A stretch of 64,000 bases of DNA. It comes from Paraburkholderia sejongensis (GTDB lineage: Bacteria; Pseudomonadota; Gammaproteobacteria; Burkholderiales; Burkholderiaceae). The notes under the pieces are model-generated. The model made no database searches and was not told the origin of the DNA. It saw only the letters and a list, made by a program, of their open reading frames with translations. Shown piece by piece: positions 37,692 through 45,165 of this stretch (the first letter of the stretch is position 1; the number at the start of each line of letters is the position of its first letter). The position numbers and the translations under genes are program-made. The stretch covers positions 248,001 through 312,000 of the forward strand of contig NZ_JAJITD010000006.1 of NCBI RefSeq assembly GCF_020880815.1. The letters run 5' to 3'.

Positions 37692-37907
37692 ATGAGTAAC
37701 GACTACGCAGGAAAATCCCACGACGAAGCGGTCGCCGCGCGCAAGAAAGCCCGGCAGCGCGCGCAGGAGCCGGCCGGCGGCGAGATGGCGGTCGACGGCG
37801 TCGAGGCCGACAGCACCCATAGCTGCGGCGAACTTTCCGAGAAAGGCAAGCAGGTGTGGCGCACCGGCGCTGGGCTCGACGGCGGTGGGAAGGCGCCCGA
37901 TCGGTAG
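37692..37907 (+). CDS. Small charged hypothetical protein
   Basis: The 71-residue hydrophilic protein (MSNDYAGKSHDEAVAARKKARQ...) is rich in Lys, Arg, Gly and Asp, with one Cys. It is preceded by a CTGGAGGACC ribosome site at about 37678, which supports translation. It appears partly disordered. The family was not recognised. Confidence 0.55.
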   Translation: MSNDYAGKSHDEAVAARKKARQRAQEPAGGEMAVDGVEADSTHSCGELSEKGKQVWRTGAGLDGGGKAPDR

Positions 37908-37977
37908 ACGACGCGGGCTGTGGATAGGAAGACCGGCTGTGTAACGCGCAGCGCCTTGGCGACGCCTGTGCGGGATA

Positions 37978-38017
37978 CAAAAAGGGCGCCGTTCGCGAGA
38001 ACGGCGCCCTTTTTTTG
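37978..38017. terminator. Bidirectional terminator
   Basis: AAAGGGCGCCGTTC pairs with GAACGGCGCCCTTT over GCGA, followed by a T run, with an A run on the left side. It serves the 71-residue gene and the convergent 43-residue secreted peptide gene. Confidence 0.9.
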
Positions 38018-38048
38018 CGCTTCTGCGTGTTTCTGCCGGCTTCGAAGC

Positions 38049-38180
38049 CTAGTTGCCGAAGAACACGTTGCAGTACGACGCCGGGCCGTTGCACGGCTTC
38101 GGCGCGTCGGCGTGAGCCACGCCCGAAGCAGCGGCGAACAGCGCGGTGGAAGCGAGCAGGGCGGAGATCAGGCGTTTCAT
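38049..38180 (-). CDS. 43-residue secreted peptide with C-terminal CNVFFGN
   Basis: ATG 38178-38180 opens a 43-residue frame with a textbook signal peptide (MKRLISALLASTALFAAASG, AHA cleavage near residue 23). The mature part is about 20 residues and ends PCNGPASYCNVFFGN with two Cys. An AGGACTTACG site precedes it. It is too short for ordinary gene finders. The ending suggests a processed or disulfide-bonded exported peptide; function is unknown. A terminator follows at 37978. Confidence 0.65.
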   Translation of the reverse strand: MKRLISALLASTALFAAASGVAHADAPKPCNGPASYCNVFFGN

Positions 38181-38539
38181 CGTAAGTCCTTGGTTGCGTG
38201 GGGTTGGCGCGATCGGATGCGATCGATGGCGTGAAGAATAGCGATCCGCCTGGCGCCCACAAACAACAAAGACGAAAAGATATTTTTTAATTTATTGCAA
38301 TAATTGAGATTGGACGCCTCTCGGGCGGAGATGGGGAAGGGGCGTGGCTTTGTTTGTTATGCGGCACTTGGCCGGGATGGCCGTTGCCATGCGGCCATAT
38401 CATTTTCTGCAAGAATGAATTTCTGTTGTGATCAGCGTGCGGCTTTGGCGCGCGAGATTAATCGGAGTTCGGTGCCGCTTCGCTTGGGCAAAGACGTGGC
38501 GTGTCGATCTGTCCAGCCCGCCGGTCTTGCCGGCCTCGC
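38181..38539. promoter_or_regulatory. AT-rich intergenic region upstream of the secreted peptide
   Basis: The 38258-38310 part is strongly AT-rich (including ATATTTTTTAATTTATTGCA) and is the likely promoter region of the minus-strand peptide gene. No other gene was supported; frames here are Arg-rich shadows. Confidence 0.4.
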
Positions 38540-38830
38540 TTAGCGCTCGCCGGGCGGCAAGTCCCGGTAGCGTTCGAAAAAGCTCGCGTGCGACGCCTGA
38601 TCGATCGCGACCGGATGCGCGTCAGTGCTGGCCGGATGCTTCGCGAGTTGCGCGCGGGTGCGGATCGGCCGATGCGCAAAATTGCCGCCGCAATTCGGGC
38701 ATACGTTGCGCAGCGTGGTCAACGCACATACTTCGCAGAACGTACATTCGTACGTGCAAATCATCGCGTCGGCCGCATTGGGCGGGAGGGACTTGCCGCA
38801 GCCTTCGCAGGTGGGTCGCAATTCGAGCAT
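38540..38830 (-). CDS. DUF1272 zinc-ribbon protein
   Basis: The 96-residue protein starts MLELRPTCEGCGKSLPP and holds four CxxC pairs or single cysteines (CEGC, CTYECTFCEVC, CPNC), a double zinc-ribbon typical of DUF1272. The C-terminal third has HRPIR and an amphipathic helix. Function in the family is unknown. An overlapping GTG at 38833 is an alternative start. Confidence 0.85.
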   Translation of the reverse strand: MLELRPTCEGCGKSLPPNAADAMICTYECTFCEVCALTTLRNVCPNCGGNFAHRPIRTRAQLAKHPASTDAHPVAIDQASHASFFERYRDLPPGER

Positions 38831-38996
38831 CACGTGGCTCCGCTTTCGATGGACGCGACGCGCACGGTGCGCGTCGCCTGGCGGTCAGTGTAAGCGGCGC
38901 AGACGGTCGCGGGAAGGCGGCCGTACCACGTGCGCGCACGTGTGCGCGAGCCGGACCCCACCACGTGCGTCGATCACGTCCGCCGCCGCGTCCTGT

Positions 38997-40373
38997 TCAC
39001 GTCAACGCGGTCCACAGCACCAGCGTCAACGCAAGTCCGACCACCGATACGATCGTCTGCAACACCGACCACACCAGCACCGTCTGCTTCAATTGGAGTC
39101 CGAAGTATTCGCGGACCATCCAGAAACCGGCGTCGTTCACGTGGCAGAAGAACACCGAGCCCGCACCGATCGCAAGCGCCATCAGTGAGTTGTGCGTCGT
39201 GCTGAGACCGGCGACCACCGGCGCGACGATCCCGGCCGTGGTGGTGGTCGCGACTGTCGCCGAGCCGGTGGCCTGGCGCAACGCGACAGCGATCAGCCAC
39301 GCGAGCAGGATCAGCGGCATGTGCGCGCCGACCGCGATCTTGCCGATCGTCGTGCTGATGCCCGCGATTACCAGTGCCTGCTTGAGGCCGCCGCCGGCAC
39401 CGATCGTGAGCAACAGCGCCGCGATCGGCGGCAGGCTCTTGCGCAGAATGCCGCCGACACGCTCACGCGCCATCCCGCGCGACCAGCCGAGCGCGACTAT
39501 CGCGAACAGCACGGTCAGGCCTAGCGCAATCAACGGCTCACCCAGGAAATTCAGGATGTCGAATGGCAGCGTTTCGGGTTGAAGCAGCAGTTTCGCGACC
39601 GTGCGACCGAGCATCAACACGACCGGCAACAGGATCGTAATCAGCGAGATCGCGAAGCCTGGCGGCTCGCCGGCATCCTTTTCGGCGCTGAACAGCTTGC
39701 CCATTTCCTCGGGCTCGGCGACGTGCAGCCGTTTGGACAGCCAGATCCCATACAGCGGACCCGCGAGAATCACTGCCGGAATCGCGACGATCAGGCCGAG
39801 ACCGAGCGTCAAACCCAGATCGGCATGCAACGCGCTGACGGCGATCAGCGGTCCCGGATGTGGCGGCAGCAACGCGTGCAGCGTCGTCATGCCGGCGAGC
39901 GCGGGAATCGCGATGCGCAGGATCGGCTGCTGCGAGCGGCGCGCCATCACGAAGATGATCGGCACCATCATCACGAGACCGACTTCGAAGAACAGCGGCA
40001 GGCCGATCAATAACGCGACGACGGCCATCATCCACGGCAGCGTGCGCGGGCTCGAGTGCTCGAGGATCGTCGACACCAGCCGGTCGGCCGCGCCCGATTC
40101 GGCCATCAGCGCACCGAGCATCGCGCCCAGCGCAATGATGATGCCGACGTCGCCGAGCAACGCGCCGGCGCCTTTGCTGAACGCGCTCGCGACGGCGTCG
40201 AGCGGCAGGCCGGCCGCGAAACCCGCGGCGAAGGTGCCGACCAGAATCGACAGGAACGGTGCGAGCTTCAGGACGCCGATGGCGACGATGATCACCGCGA
40301 GGCCGAGCGCGCAGGCGAGGATCAGTTGGGTGTCGTGGGCGGCCCACGGGGCCAGGGTGGTCGTTAGAGGCAC
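38997..40373 (-). CDS. GntP-family gluconate/organic acid permease
   Basis: The 458-residue protein has about 12 membrane helices and GntP features such as LHALLPPHPGPLIAVSALHADLG (located near residue 165), SATVATTTTAGI and HVNDAGFW. It imports gluconate or related hydroxy acids with protons. GTG 40373 was chosen because it gives the family-length N-terminus; the longer frame adds 44 Pro/Arg-rich residues. No gluconate kinase is adjacent. Confidence 0.88.
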   Translation of the reverse strand: MPLTTTLAPWAAHDTQLILACALGLAVIIVAIGVLKLAPFLSILVGTFAAGFAAGLPLDAVASAFSKGAGALLGDVGIIIALGAMLGALMAESGAADRLVSTILEHSSPRTLPWMMAVVALLIGLPLFFEVGLVMMVPIIFVMARRSQQPILRIAIPALAGMTTLHALLPPHPGPLIAVSALHADLGLTLGLGLIVAIPAVILAGPLYGIWLSKRLHVAEPEEMGKLFSAEKDAGEPPGFAISLITILLPVVLMLGRTVAKLLLQPETLPFDILNFLGEPLIALGLTVLFAIVALGWSRGMARERVGGILRKSLPPIAALLLTIGAGGGLKQALVIAGISTTIGKIAVGAHMPLILLAWLIAVALRQATGSATVATTTTAGIVAPVVAGLSTTHNSLMALAIGAGSVFFCHVNDAGFWMVREYFGLQLKQTVLVWSVLQTIVSVVGLALTLVLWTALT

Positions 40374-40648
40374 GATTGGTGGCTTCCCATTTTCGGTTTC
40401 GGTCGATGGAGTGCGCGGGACGCGGCGGGCAGCGCGGTTGCGCGCTGCGAAGGAAGGTATTTCGTCGGAGGATTGTAGCGGGGGAGGGGGTGCGGCGTTG
40501 GCCACGGGCCACGCGGGACCGCGTTGAGGCTGCGCTGCATTCGCGTGATTTGCTTATGCGAATTTATCGGTTCGTCCAGGCGGGCAGACGAATTATCGTC
40601 GGAGCCAATCGGGCCATCTGGCGCCCGTCATTTTTTTCGAGCACTGTC
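40374..40648. promoter_or_regulatory. Divergent promoter region of GntP permease and sulfonate-binding protein
   Basis: These 275 bases hold no supported gene. AT-rich patches near 40555-40575 and a T run at 40630-40637 sit upstream of the sulfonate-binding gene. Confidence 0.4.
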
Positions 40649-41632
40649 ATGTCCCGTCATCCGCTTTTCACGCGCCGCGCGTTTCTCGCCGGCGCCGGTG
40701 CAACGCTGGCCGCCGCCGCGTTGCCGGTCATTTCATCTAGCGCCTTCGCCGCCGACGGCCGTCCGAAGGAGTTGCGCATCGGTTATCAGAAAGCCGCGAA
40801 CACGCTCGTGCTGCTCAAGGCGCACGGGACGCTCGAGAAGCGACTCACGCCGCTCGGCATCGCGGTCAAATGGACCGAGTTTCCGGCCGGCCCTCAGTTG
40901 CTCGAAGGGCTGAACGTCGGTGCGATCGACTTCGGCTATGTCGGCGAAGCGCCGCCCGTGTTCGCACAAGCGGCGGGCGCGAACTTCGTCTATACCGCTT
41001 ATGAAATTCCGACGCCGCATGCCGAAGGCATCCTCGTGCATCCGGACGCACCGATCAAAACGCTAGCCGATCTGAAAGGCAAGAAAATCGCGCTGAACAA
41101 AGGTTCGGATGTGCACTGGTTTCTGGTCGCCGCGCTGCAGAAGAACGGCGTCAAGTTCAATGAGATTCAACCCGTCTATCTTCCGCCGGCGGACGCCCGC
41201 GCGGCCTTCGAACGTGGCGCGGTCGACGCGTGGGCGATCTGGGATCCGTTCCTCGAAGCCGCGAAGCGGCAGACCAATGCGCGACTGCTAGCGGACGCCG
41301 AGGGCATCGTGAGTCACCACCAGTTCTTTCTTAGCGCGCGCCCATTCGCACAACAGAATGGCGACGTGCTGGCGATCGTGATCGACGAAGTCGGCAAGGA
41401 AGGTGAGTGGGTGCGTGGCCACTACGGCGAAGCTGCCGCGCAACTGGCGCCGATTCAGGGACTCGACCCGAGCGTGATCGAAGCGGGCTTGCGCCATTAC
41501 GCGCATATCTATAAGCCGGTCGATGCACAGGTGCTGGCGGAACAGCAACGTATCGCGGATACGTTCAGCGAATTGCGGTTGATCCCAACGAAGATCGTGA
41601 CGAAAGATGCGGCACTGGGGATCAAGGCGTAA
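40649..41632 (+). CDS. ssuA: Aliphatic sulfonate ABC transporter substrate-binding protein
   Basis: The 327-residue periplasmic protein has a twin-arginine-like signal (FTRRAFLAGAGATL) cleaved near residue 35 and the SsuA core (RIGYQKAANTLVLLK, DFGYVGEAPPVFAQAAG, GKKIALNKGSDVHWFL). SsuA captures alkanesulfonates for sulfur supply. No ssuB, ssuC or ssuD genes are adjacent, so it is an orphan binding protein here or one of several copies. Confidence 0.88.
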   Translation: MSRHPLFTRRAFLAGAGATLAAAALPVISSSAFAADGRPKELRIGYQKAANTLVLLKAHGTLEKRLTPLGIAVKWTEFPAGPQLLEGLNVGAIDFGYVGEAPPVFAQAAGANFVYTAYEIPTPHAEGILVHPDAPIKTLADLKGKKIALNKGSDVHWFLVAALQKNGVKFNEIQPVYLPPADARAAFERGAVDAWAIWDPFLEAAKRQTNARLLADAEGIVSHHQFFLSARPFAQQNGDVLAIVIDEVGKEGEWVRGHYGEAAAQLAPIQGLDPSVIEAGLRHYAHIYKPVDAQVLAEQQRIADTFSELRLIPTKIVTKDAALGIKA

Positions 41633-41703
41633 CGCCGCTGAGTGGATCGGGGTCGTGTGTATTTCGACGCGCGTGTTTGGCGTCGGGCAGAACGCCTGGA
41701 CGC

Positions 41704-42063
41704 TCAGGAGAACAGCGCGGCGATGTTTTCCGGTGGGCGGCCGATCACCGCACGGCCGCCTCGGACGACGATCGGACGTTGCAGCAGGATCGGATGTTGA
41801 GCGACAGCGTCGTATAGCTCGGCATCGGTCAGCGACAGGTCGGCCAGATTGAGTTCTTTGTATTCGGCTTCGGTGTCGCGAATCATGTCGCGCACCGGGC
41901 AACCGAGTTGCGCGTTGAGCTTCTTGAGTTCCTCAACGGTGAGCGGCTGCTTCAGATATTCGACGACTTCGATCGGCTCGTTCGCGCTGTTATAGGTGCC
42001 AGCGACGAGTTCGCAAGCAGCGCGGGATTTGGAGCAGCGAGGGTTGTGATAGATGGTGATCAT
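41704..42063 (-). CDS. arsC: Arsenate reductase (ArsC, glutaredoxin-dependent type)
   Basis: The 119-residue thioredoxin-fold protein has catalytic Cys10 in HNPRCSKSR and the downstream anion-binding Arg residues in RPIVVRGGRAVIGRPPE. It reduces arsenate with glutathione/glutaredoxin. ATG 42063 is the family start; the large open frame upstream covers the non-coding parS region and is rejected. No ars regulator or pump is nearby. Confidence 0.9.
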   Translation of the reverse strand: MITIYHNPRCSKSRAACELVAGTYNSANEPIEVVEYLKQPLTVEELKKLNAQLGCPVRDMIRDTEAEYKELNLADLSLTDAELYDAVAQHPILLQRPIVVRGGRAVIGRPPENIAALFS

Positions 42064-42194
42064 TGCGGTGGATAGCGCCTCATAAAGGGTTGCGCCGCGA
42101 GGGACGTGATGTGCGATTTTAGCGGCTGAACGGGCGATGCGGATTCTGAGAGGGGCGGGGCACGGGCAGGTCTGAAGGTCGGCGGCGGTACCTG

Positions 42195-42210
42195 GTTTAT
42201 GCGCATAAAC
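42195..42210. other. parS site 1
   Basis: Perfect palindrome GTTTATGCGCATAAAC, extended to 22 bases by flanking CTG and CAG (42192-42213). This is the sequence type described as the chromosome 2 parS in Burkholderia cenocepacia, bound by the replicon's own ParB. Confidence 0.88.
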
Positions 42211-42425
42211 CAGCGGTGCTTCGGGCGAGCAGTTCGGTCTCAGGCGCGCGCGACTGTTACGGCGGACCGTCGGCCTGGATGCCAAGGAACGGAAGGGCAG
42301 GGCGTCAATGGGCGGGTTGGCAGGCACCGATGCGGCGACACGCGCAACAGATTTCTCGCCGCTATGCGCAACTGAGCGACTGGGGTGCCCTCGGTCCGGG
42401 TGAGGCACCCAAGGTTCAACGCGTC

Positions 42426-42441
42426 GGTTTATGCGCATAAA
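42426..42441. other. parS site 2
   Basis: Second perfect GTTTATGCGCATAAAC palindrome, 231 bases after site 1, with GG/CC flanks extending the symmetry. Confidence 0.88.
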
Positions 42442-42728
42442 CCGGCGCCGCCGAAAGAGCGGCACAGTCGAAAACACGAGGCCCATTTTGCGACTTCGCG
42501 CAAGGCCAGTTGCCGCTAGCGAGCGCAAAATAGTCCACGCCCGCGATCTCACCCGAAGAGCCATTTGCGTCTTGTCGCGGAGGCCCCACCACACGGCCGA
42601 ACCGGTCAGCGCGGGACCGCAAGGCAGGGCAAACCGGTTTCCCGCCTCGGCGAACTGGACTGAACTGGCACCCCTCGCAGAAGTTGAAGCCTTTCGGCAT
42701 GTCCACACCTCGACGAGTGCCGTCCGGG

Positions 42729-42744
42729 CTTTATGCGCATAAAC
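42729..42744. other. parS site 3
   Basis: CTTTATGCGCATAAAC: the 14-base core is intact and only the outermost base pair breaks symmetry. It lies just left of the tandem arrays. Confidence 0.82.
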
Positions 42745-42769
42745 TCGCACCCCCAGATGCTCGGCGACT

Positions 42770-42907
42770 CATCGGCATCGGCATCGCCATCGCCATCGCC
42801 ATCGCCATCGCCATCGCCATCGCCATCGCCATCGCCATCGCCATCGCCATCGCCATCGCCATCGCCATCGCCATCGCCATCGCCATCGCCATCGCCATCG
42901 CCATCGC
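42770..42907 (+). repeat. Hexanucleotide microsatellite (CATCGC)n, 23 units
   Basis: Two CATCGG units are followed by 21 uninterrupted CATCGC units. It has no fixed reading-frame disruption because six is a multiple of three, but no ribosome site or conserved protein supports translation. It lies between parS sites 3 and 4. Confidence 0.97.
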
Positions 42908-42956
42908 TTACCGCTTACCGCTTACCGCTTACCGCTTACCGCTTACCGCTTACCGC
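42908..42956 (+). repeat. Heptanucleotide repeat (TTACCGC), 7 units
   Basis: Seven perfect tandem units follow directly on the hexamer array without any spacer. Confidence 0.97.
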
Positions 42957-43019
42957 GCATCGGGCATCGGGCATCGGGCATCGGGCATCGGGCATCGGGC
43001 ATCGGGCATCGGGCATCGC
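42957..43019 (+). repeat. Heptanucleotide repeat (GCATCGG), 9 units
   Basis: Eight perfect units and a final GCATCGC follow directly on the previous array. The unit shares the CATCG core with the first hexamer array. Confidence 0.97.
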
Positions 43020-43193
43020 ACGCCGCCGCAAACAGGTACCGCAGAACCTCGGACATCCGCGCCCGAGCCAACATAAGCATCGTCCATCGCCTCATCGTCC
43101 GACAGCCGATCTCCCGACCGCATGCCCTATCTCAACAGAGACCTCACACAGCGTGCCGCCTATCACTCCCGCAACCGCCCAGACCACGGCAAC

Positions 43194-43209
43194 CTTTATG
43201 CGCATAAAG
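43194..43209. other. parS site 4
   Basis: Perfect palindrome CTTTATGCGCATAAAG, 113 bases before the parA start. ParB bound here could also repress parA. Confidence 0.85.
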
Positions 43210-43322
43210 CCCTGGCCGAATGGCTAATTCGGAGGCTAATTCCGATCTCATTTACACAAATCGTTTGAAATACGAATTCGCCCAGGTAAAATCCATTTGC
43301 ATCTAAAAAGAGGAGGTGGAAT

Positions 43323-43985
43323 TTGGCGGCAGAAATCATCGCGGTAACACAGCAGAAGGGCGGGGTCGGGAAGAGCACGATCGCGATGCATCTCGGTGCT
43401 GCGTTCCATGAGAAAGGCAAGCGCGTCCTGGTCGTCGATGCGGATGGTCAGAACACCCTGATTCACTGGGCCAGTGCCTCTTCTGACGGCGATGTCGGTA
43501 TCCCATTTCCCGTCGTCAACCTCTCCGAAGCCGGCAGCCAGATCCATCGCGAGATCAAGAAGTTCGTGGCCGACTACGACATCATCGTGGTCGACTGCCC
43601 GCCCTCCATCACCGAGAAAGTTTCCGGCGTCGTCCTGCTCGCGGCGAGTGTCGCGGTGATTCCGACGTCGTCATCACCCGCGGATTACTGGTCAAGCATC
43701 GGCCTCGTCAAACTGGTCCAACAGGCTCAGGTGATGAACGAAGACCTGCGCGCGGTGTTCCTGCTCAACAAGACCGAAGAGAAGCGGATGCTCACGCGCG
43801 AACTCAAGCGCGCGCTCGAAGAACTCGGCTTCCCGCTCCTGAAGACCCAGATCCCGACCCGGGAAGCCTACAAGCAGGCAATGGCGTTGGGGCAGACGGT
43901 ACTCCAGATGAACGATCGCGGCGCGAAGATGGCCGCGCTAGAAGTACGGGCGTGCGCGAACGAAATCGCCGCCTTGCTCCCGTGA
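43323..43985 (+). CDS. parA: Chromosome-partition ATPase ParA
   Basis: The 220-residue protein has a deviant Walker A motif KGGVGKST at residues 12-19, DADGQNT as switch I and IIVVDCPP as Walker B. It is the small ParA type without an N-terminal DNA-binding domain. The start is TTG 43323 behind a GAGGAGG site. ParA moves parS-ParB complexes. The gene is separated from parB by a short gap that itself contains parS site 5. Confidence 0.93.
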   Translation: MAAEIIAVTQQKGGVGKSTIAMHLGAAFHEKGKRVLVVDADGQNTLIHWASASSDGDVGIPFPVVNLSEAGSQIHREIKKFVADYDIIVVDCPPSITEKVSGVVLLAASVAVIPTSSSPADYWSSIGLVKLVQQAQVMNEDLRAVFLLNKTEEKRMLTRELKRALEELGFPLLKTQIPTREAYKQAMALGQTVLQMNDRGAKMAALEVRACANEIAALLP

Positions 43986-44001
43986 ATTTATGCGCATAAA
44001 G
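43986..44001. other. parS site 5, between parA and parB
   Basis: ATTTATGCGCATAAAG lies in the 24-base gap between parA stop and parB start and overlaps the likely parB ribosome-binding region, so ParB binding here could reduce its own translation or transcription. Confidence 0.82.
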
Positions 44002-44009
44002 GACCCTGA

Positions 44010-45059
44010 ATGAAACCGTCCCAATTCGCCAAAGGCTTCCAAGCACGTCCCGATACCACCAGCAGCGAAAAGCGCACCGCACTCGATCGTCTGAATGCGA
44101 TCGACGGTCTGGTCAGAAACGACGCCAAACCAGCCGTCGCCGGCCGCGCGATCCCGGCCGTGGTGCCGCGTCTGCAGGAAGCCGAGGCGCCCGAGTCGGC
44201 CAACGAATCGGCGGCCTATCGGGCATGGCGGCTCGAGCACGGCTATCGTCCCGGTCAGGTGATCGAGCTCGCGCTGAAGAACATCAAGCCGAGCCCGTTC
44301 AACCCACGGTACTTCTATGTGAAGTCGTCGATTGCCGAACTCGCCGTCAATCTGGCGAAGCAGGGGCAGCAGCAGGCGATTCACGTGATCCCCGACTACG
44401 ACAACCCCGGCAACTACTTCGTCAGCGACGGCGGCCGGCGCGTGCGCGCGCTGAAAGAGGCGAACAAGGAATCGGTGAAGGCGATCGTCATCGATCTGCC
44501 GATCGGCATCCAAAGCTACAAGCTCGGCTACGACTTGAACGTGCAGCGCGATTCGCAGACGGTCTTCGACAACGCGGTGGTCTGGCGGCGCTTTCTCGAC
44601 GACCGGCATTTCCAGAGCCAGAAGGAGCTTGCCGAACATCTCGGCCTCGACGAATCGACTGTCGCGGTTGCGCTGTCGATCGCCAAGTTGCCCGAGACGA
44701 TCATGCAGGAAATGGTCGCGCGCCCCGACCGCTTTGGTTCGAACATGGCGTACCAGGTGGGGCGCTACCACGCCGCGCGCGGCACGGACGCGACGCTGCG
44801 GCTGATCAACCGGATCCTCGCCGACGATCTGAGCACCCGCCAGGTGGCCGACATCGTCAAGGGTCGCGCAACCGCCCAGGAAAGCACGAAGCCGGCGGGA
44901 CGGCAACGCTATGCGCAGCGTCTGGAAATCAAGCTTAGTGGGGTTTCGGTTGGCGACCTCAAGTCGTACGGCGACGATCGACTCGAGTTGCGCCTGAAGG
45001 GTCTCACGCGTGAAAAGCGCGACGACATCCTGCGGCAGATTGAAAAGATGCTGAAGTAA
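44010..45059 (+). CDS. parB: Centromere-binding protein ParB
   Basis: The 349-residue protein has a ParB N-terminal domain (about 85-180; IKPSPFNPRYFY and the GGRRVRALKEA arginine patch), a helix-turn-helix (about 205-225; SQKELAEHLGLDESTVAVAL) and a C-terminal dimerisation segment (about 300-349). It binds the TTTATGCGCATAAA sites and spreads. It forms one operon with parA. Confidence 0.93.
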   Translation: MKPSQFAKGFQARPDTTSSEKRTALDRLNAIDGLVRNDAKPAVAGRAIPAVVPRLQEAEAPESANESAAYRAWRLEHGYRPGQVIELALKNIKPSPFNPRYFYVKSSIAELAVNLAKQGQQQAIHVIPDYDNPGNYFVSDGGRRVRALKEANKESVKAIVIDLPIGIQSYKLGYDLNVQRDSQTVFDNAVVWRRFLDDRHFQSQKELAEHLGLDESTVAVALSIAKLPETIMQEMVARPDRFGSNMAYQVGRYHAARGTDATLRLINRILADDLSTRQVADIVKGRATAQESTKPAGRQRYAQRLEIKLSGVSVGDLKSYGDDRLELRLKGLTREKRDDILRQIEKMLK

Positions 45060-45165
45060 AGCAGAGAAGGGGGCGGGGCGGCACACACCGGCCGCCGCGC
45101 TCATCCGGATAGTTTCGACCTTACCAGCCCGACCCGACCAGCTTCGAGCTCCGCTCAGTCAAGAC

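Larger units (their letters stand above)
42064..43322. other. Non-coding centromere region upstream of parA
   Basis: About 1.26 kb has no supported gene. It holds four parS-type palindromes (42195, 42426, 42729, 43194) and three abutting tandem-repeat arrays (42770-43019). Apparent open frames such as long Ile-Ala or Ser-Pro repeats are translated microsatellite. Confidence 0.75.

Noticed and set aside
40555..40575. Sixth parS-like site (CTTATGCGAATTTATCGG)
   Set aside because: Only one half of the palindrome matches; symmetry is lost.
42064..42750. N-terminal extension of ArsC through the parS region
   Set aside because: ArsC families start at MITIYHNPRC; the extension covers two parS sites and is not protein-like.
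42770..43019. CRISPR array
   Set aside because: The repeats abut with no unique spacers and no cas genes are present, so this is microsatellite.
42684..43227. Open frames of Ile-Ala and Ser-Pro repeats across the tandem arrays
   Set aside because: They arise because the hexamer array is a multiple of three; there is no ribosome site, and the neighbouring sequence is centromere DNA.
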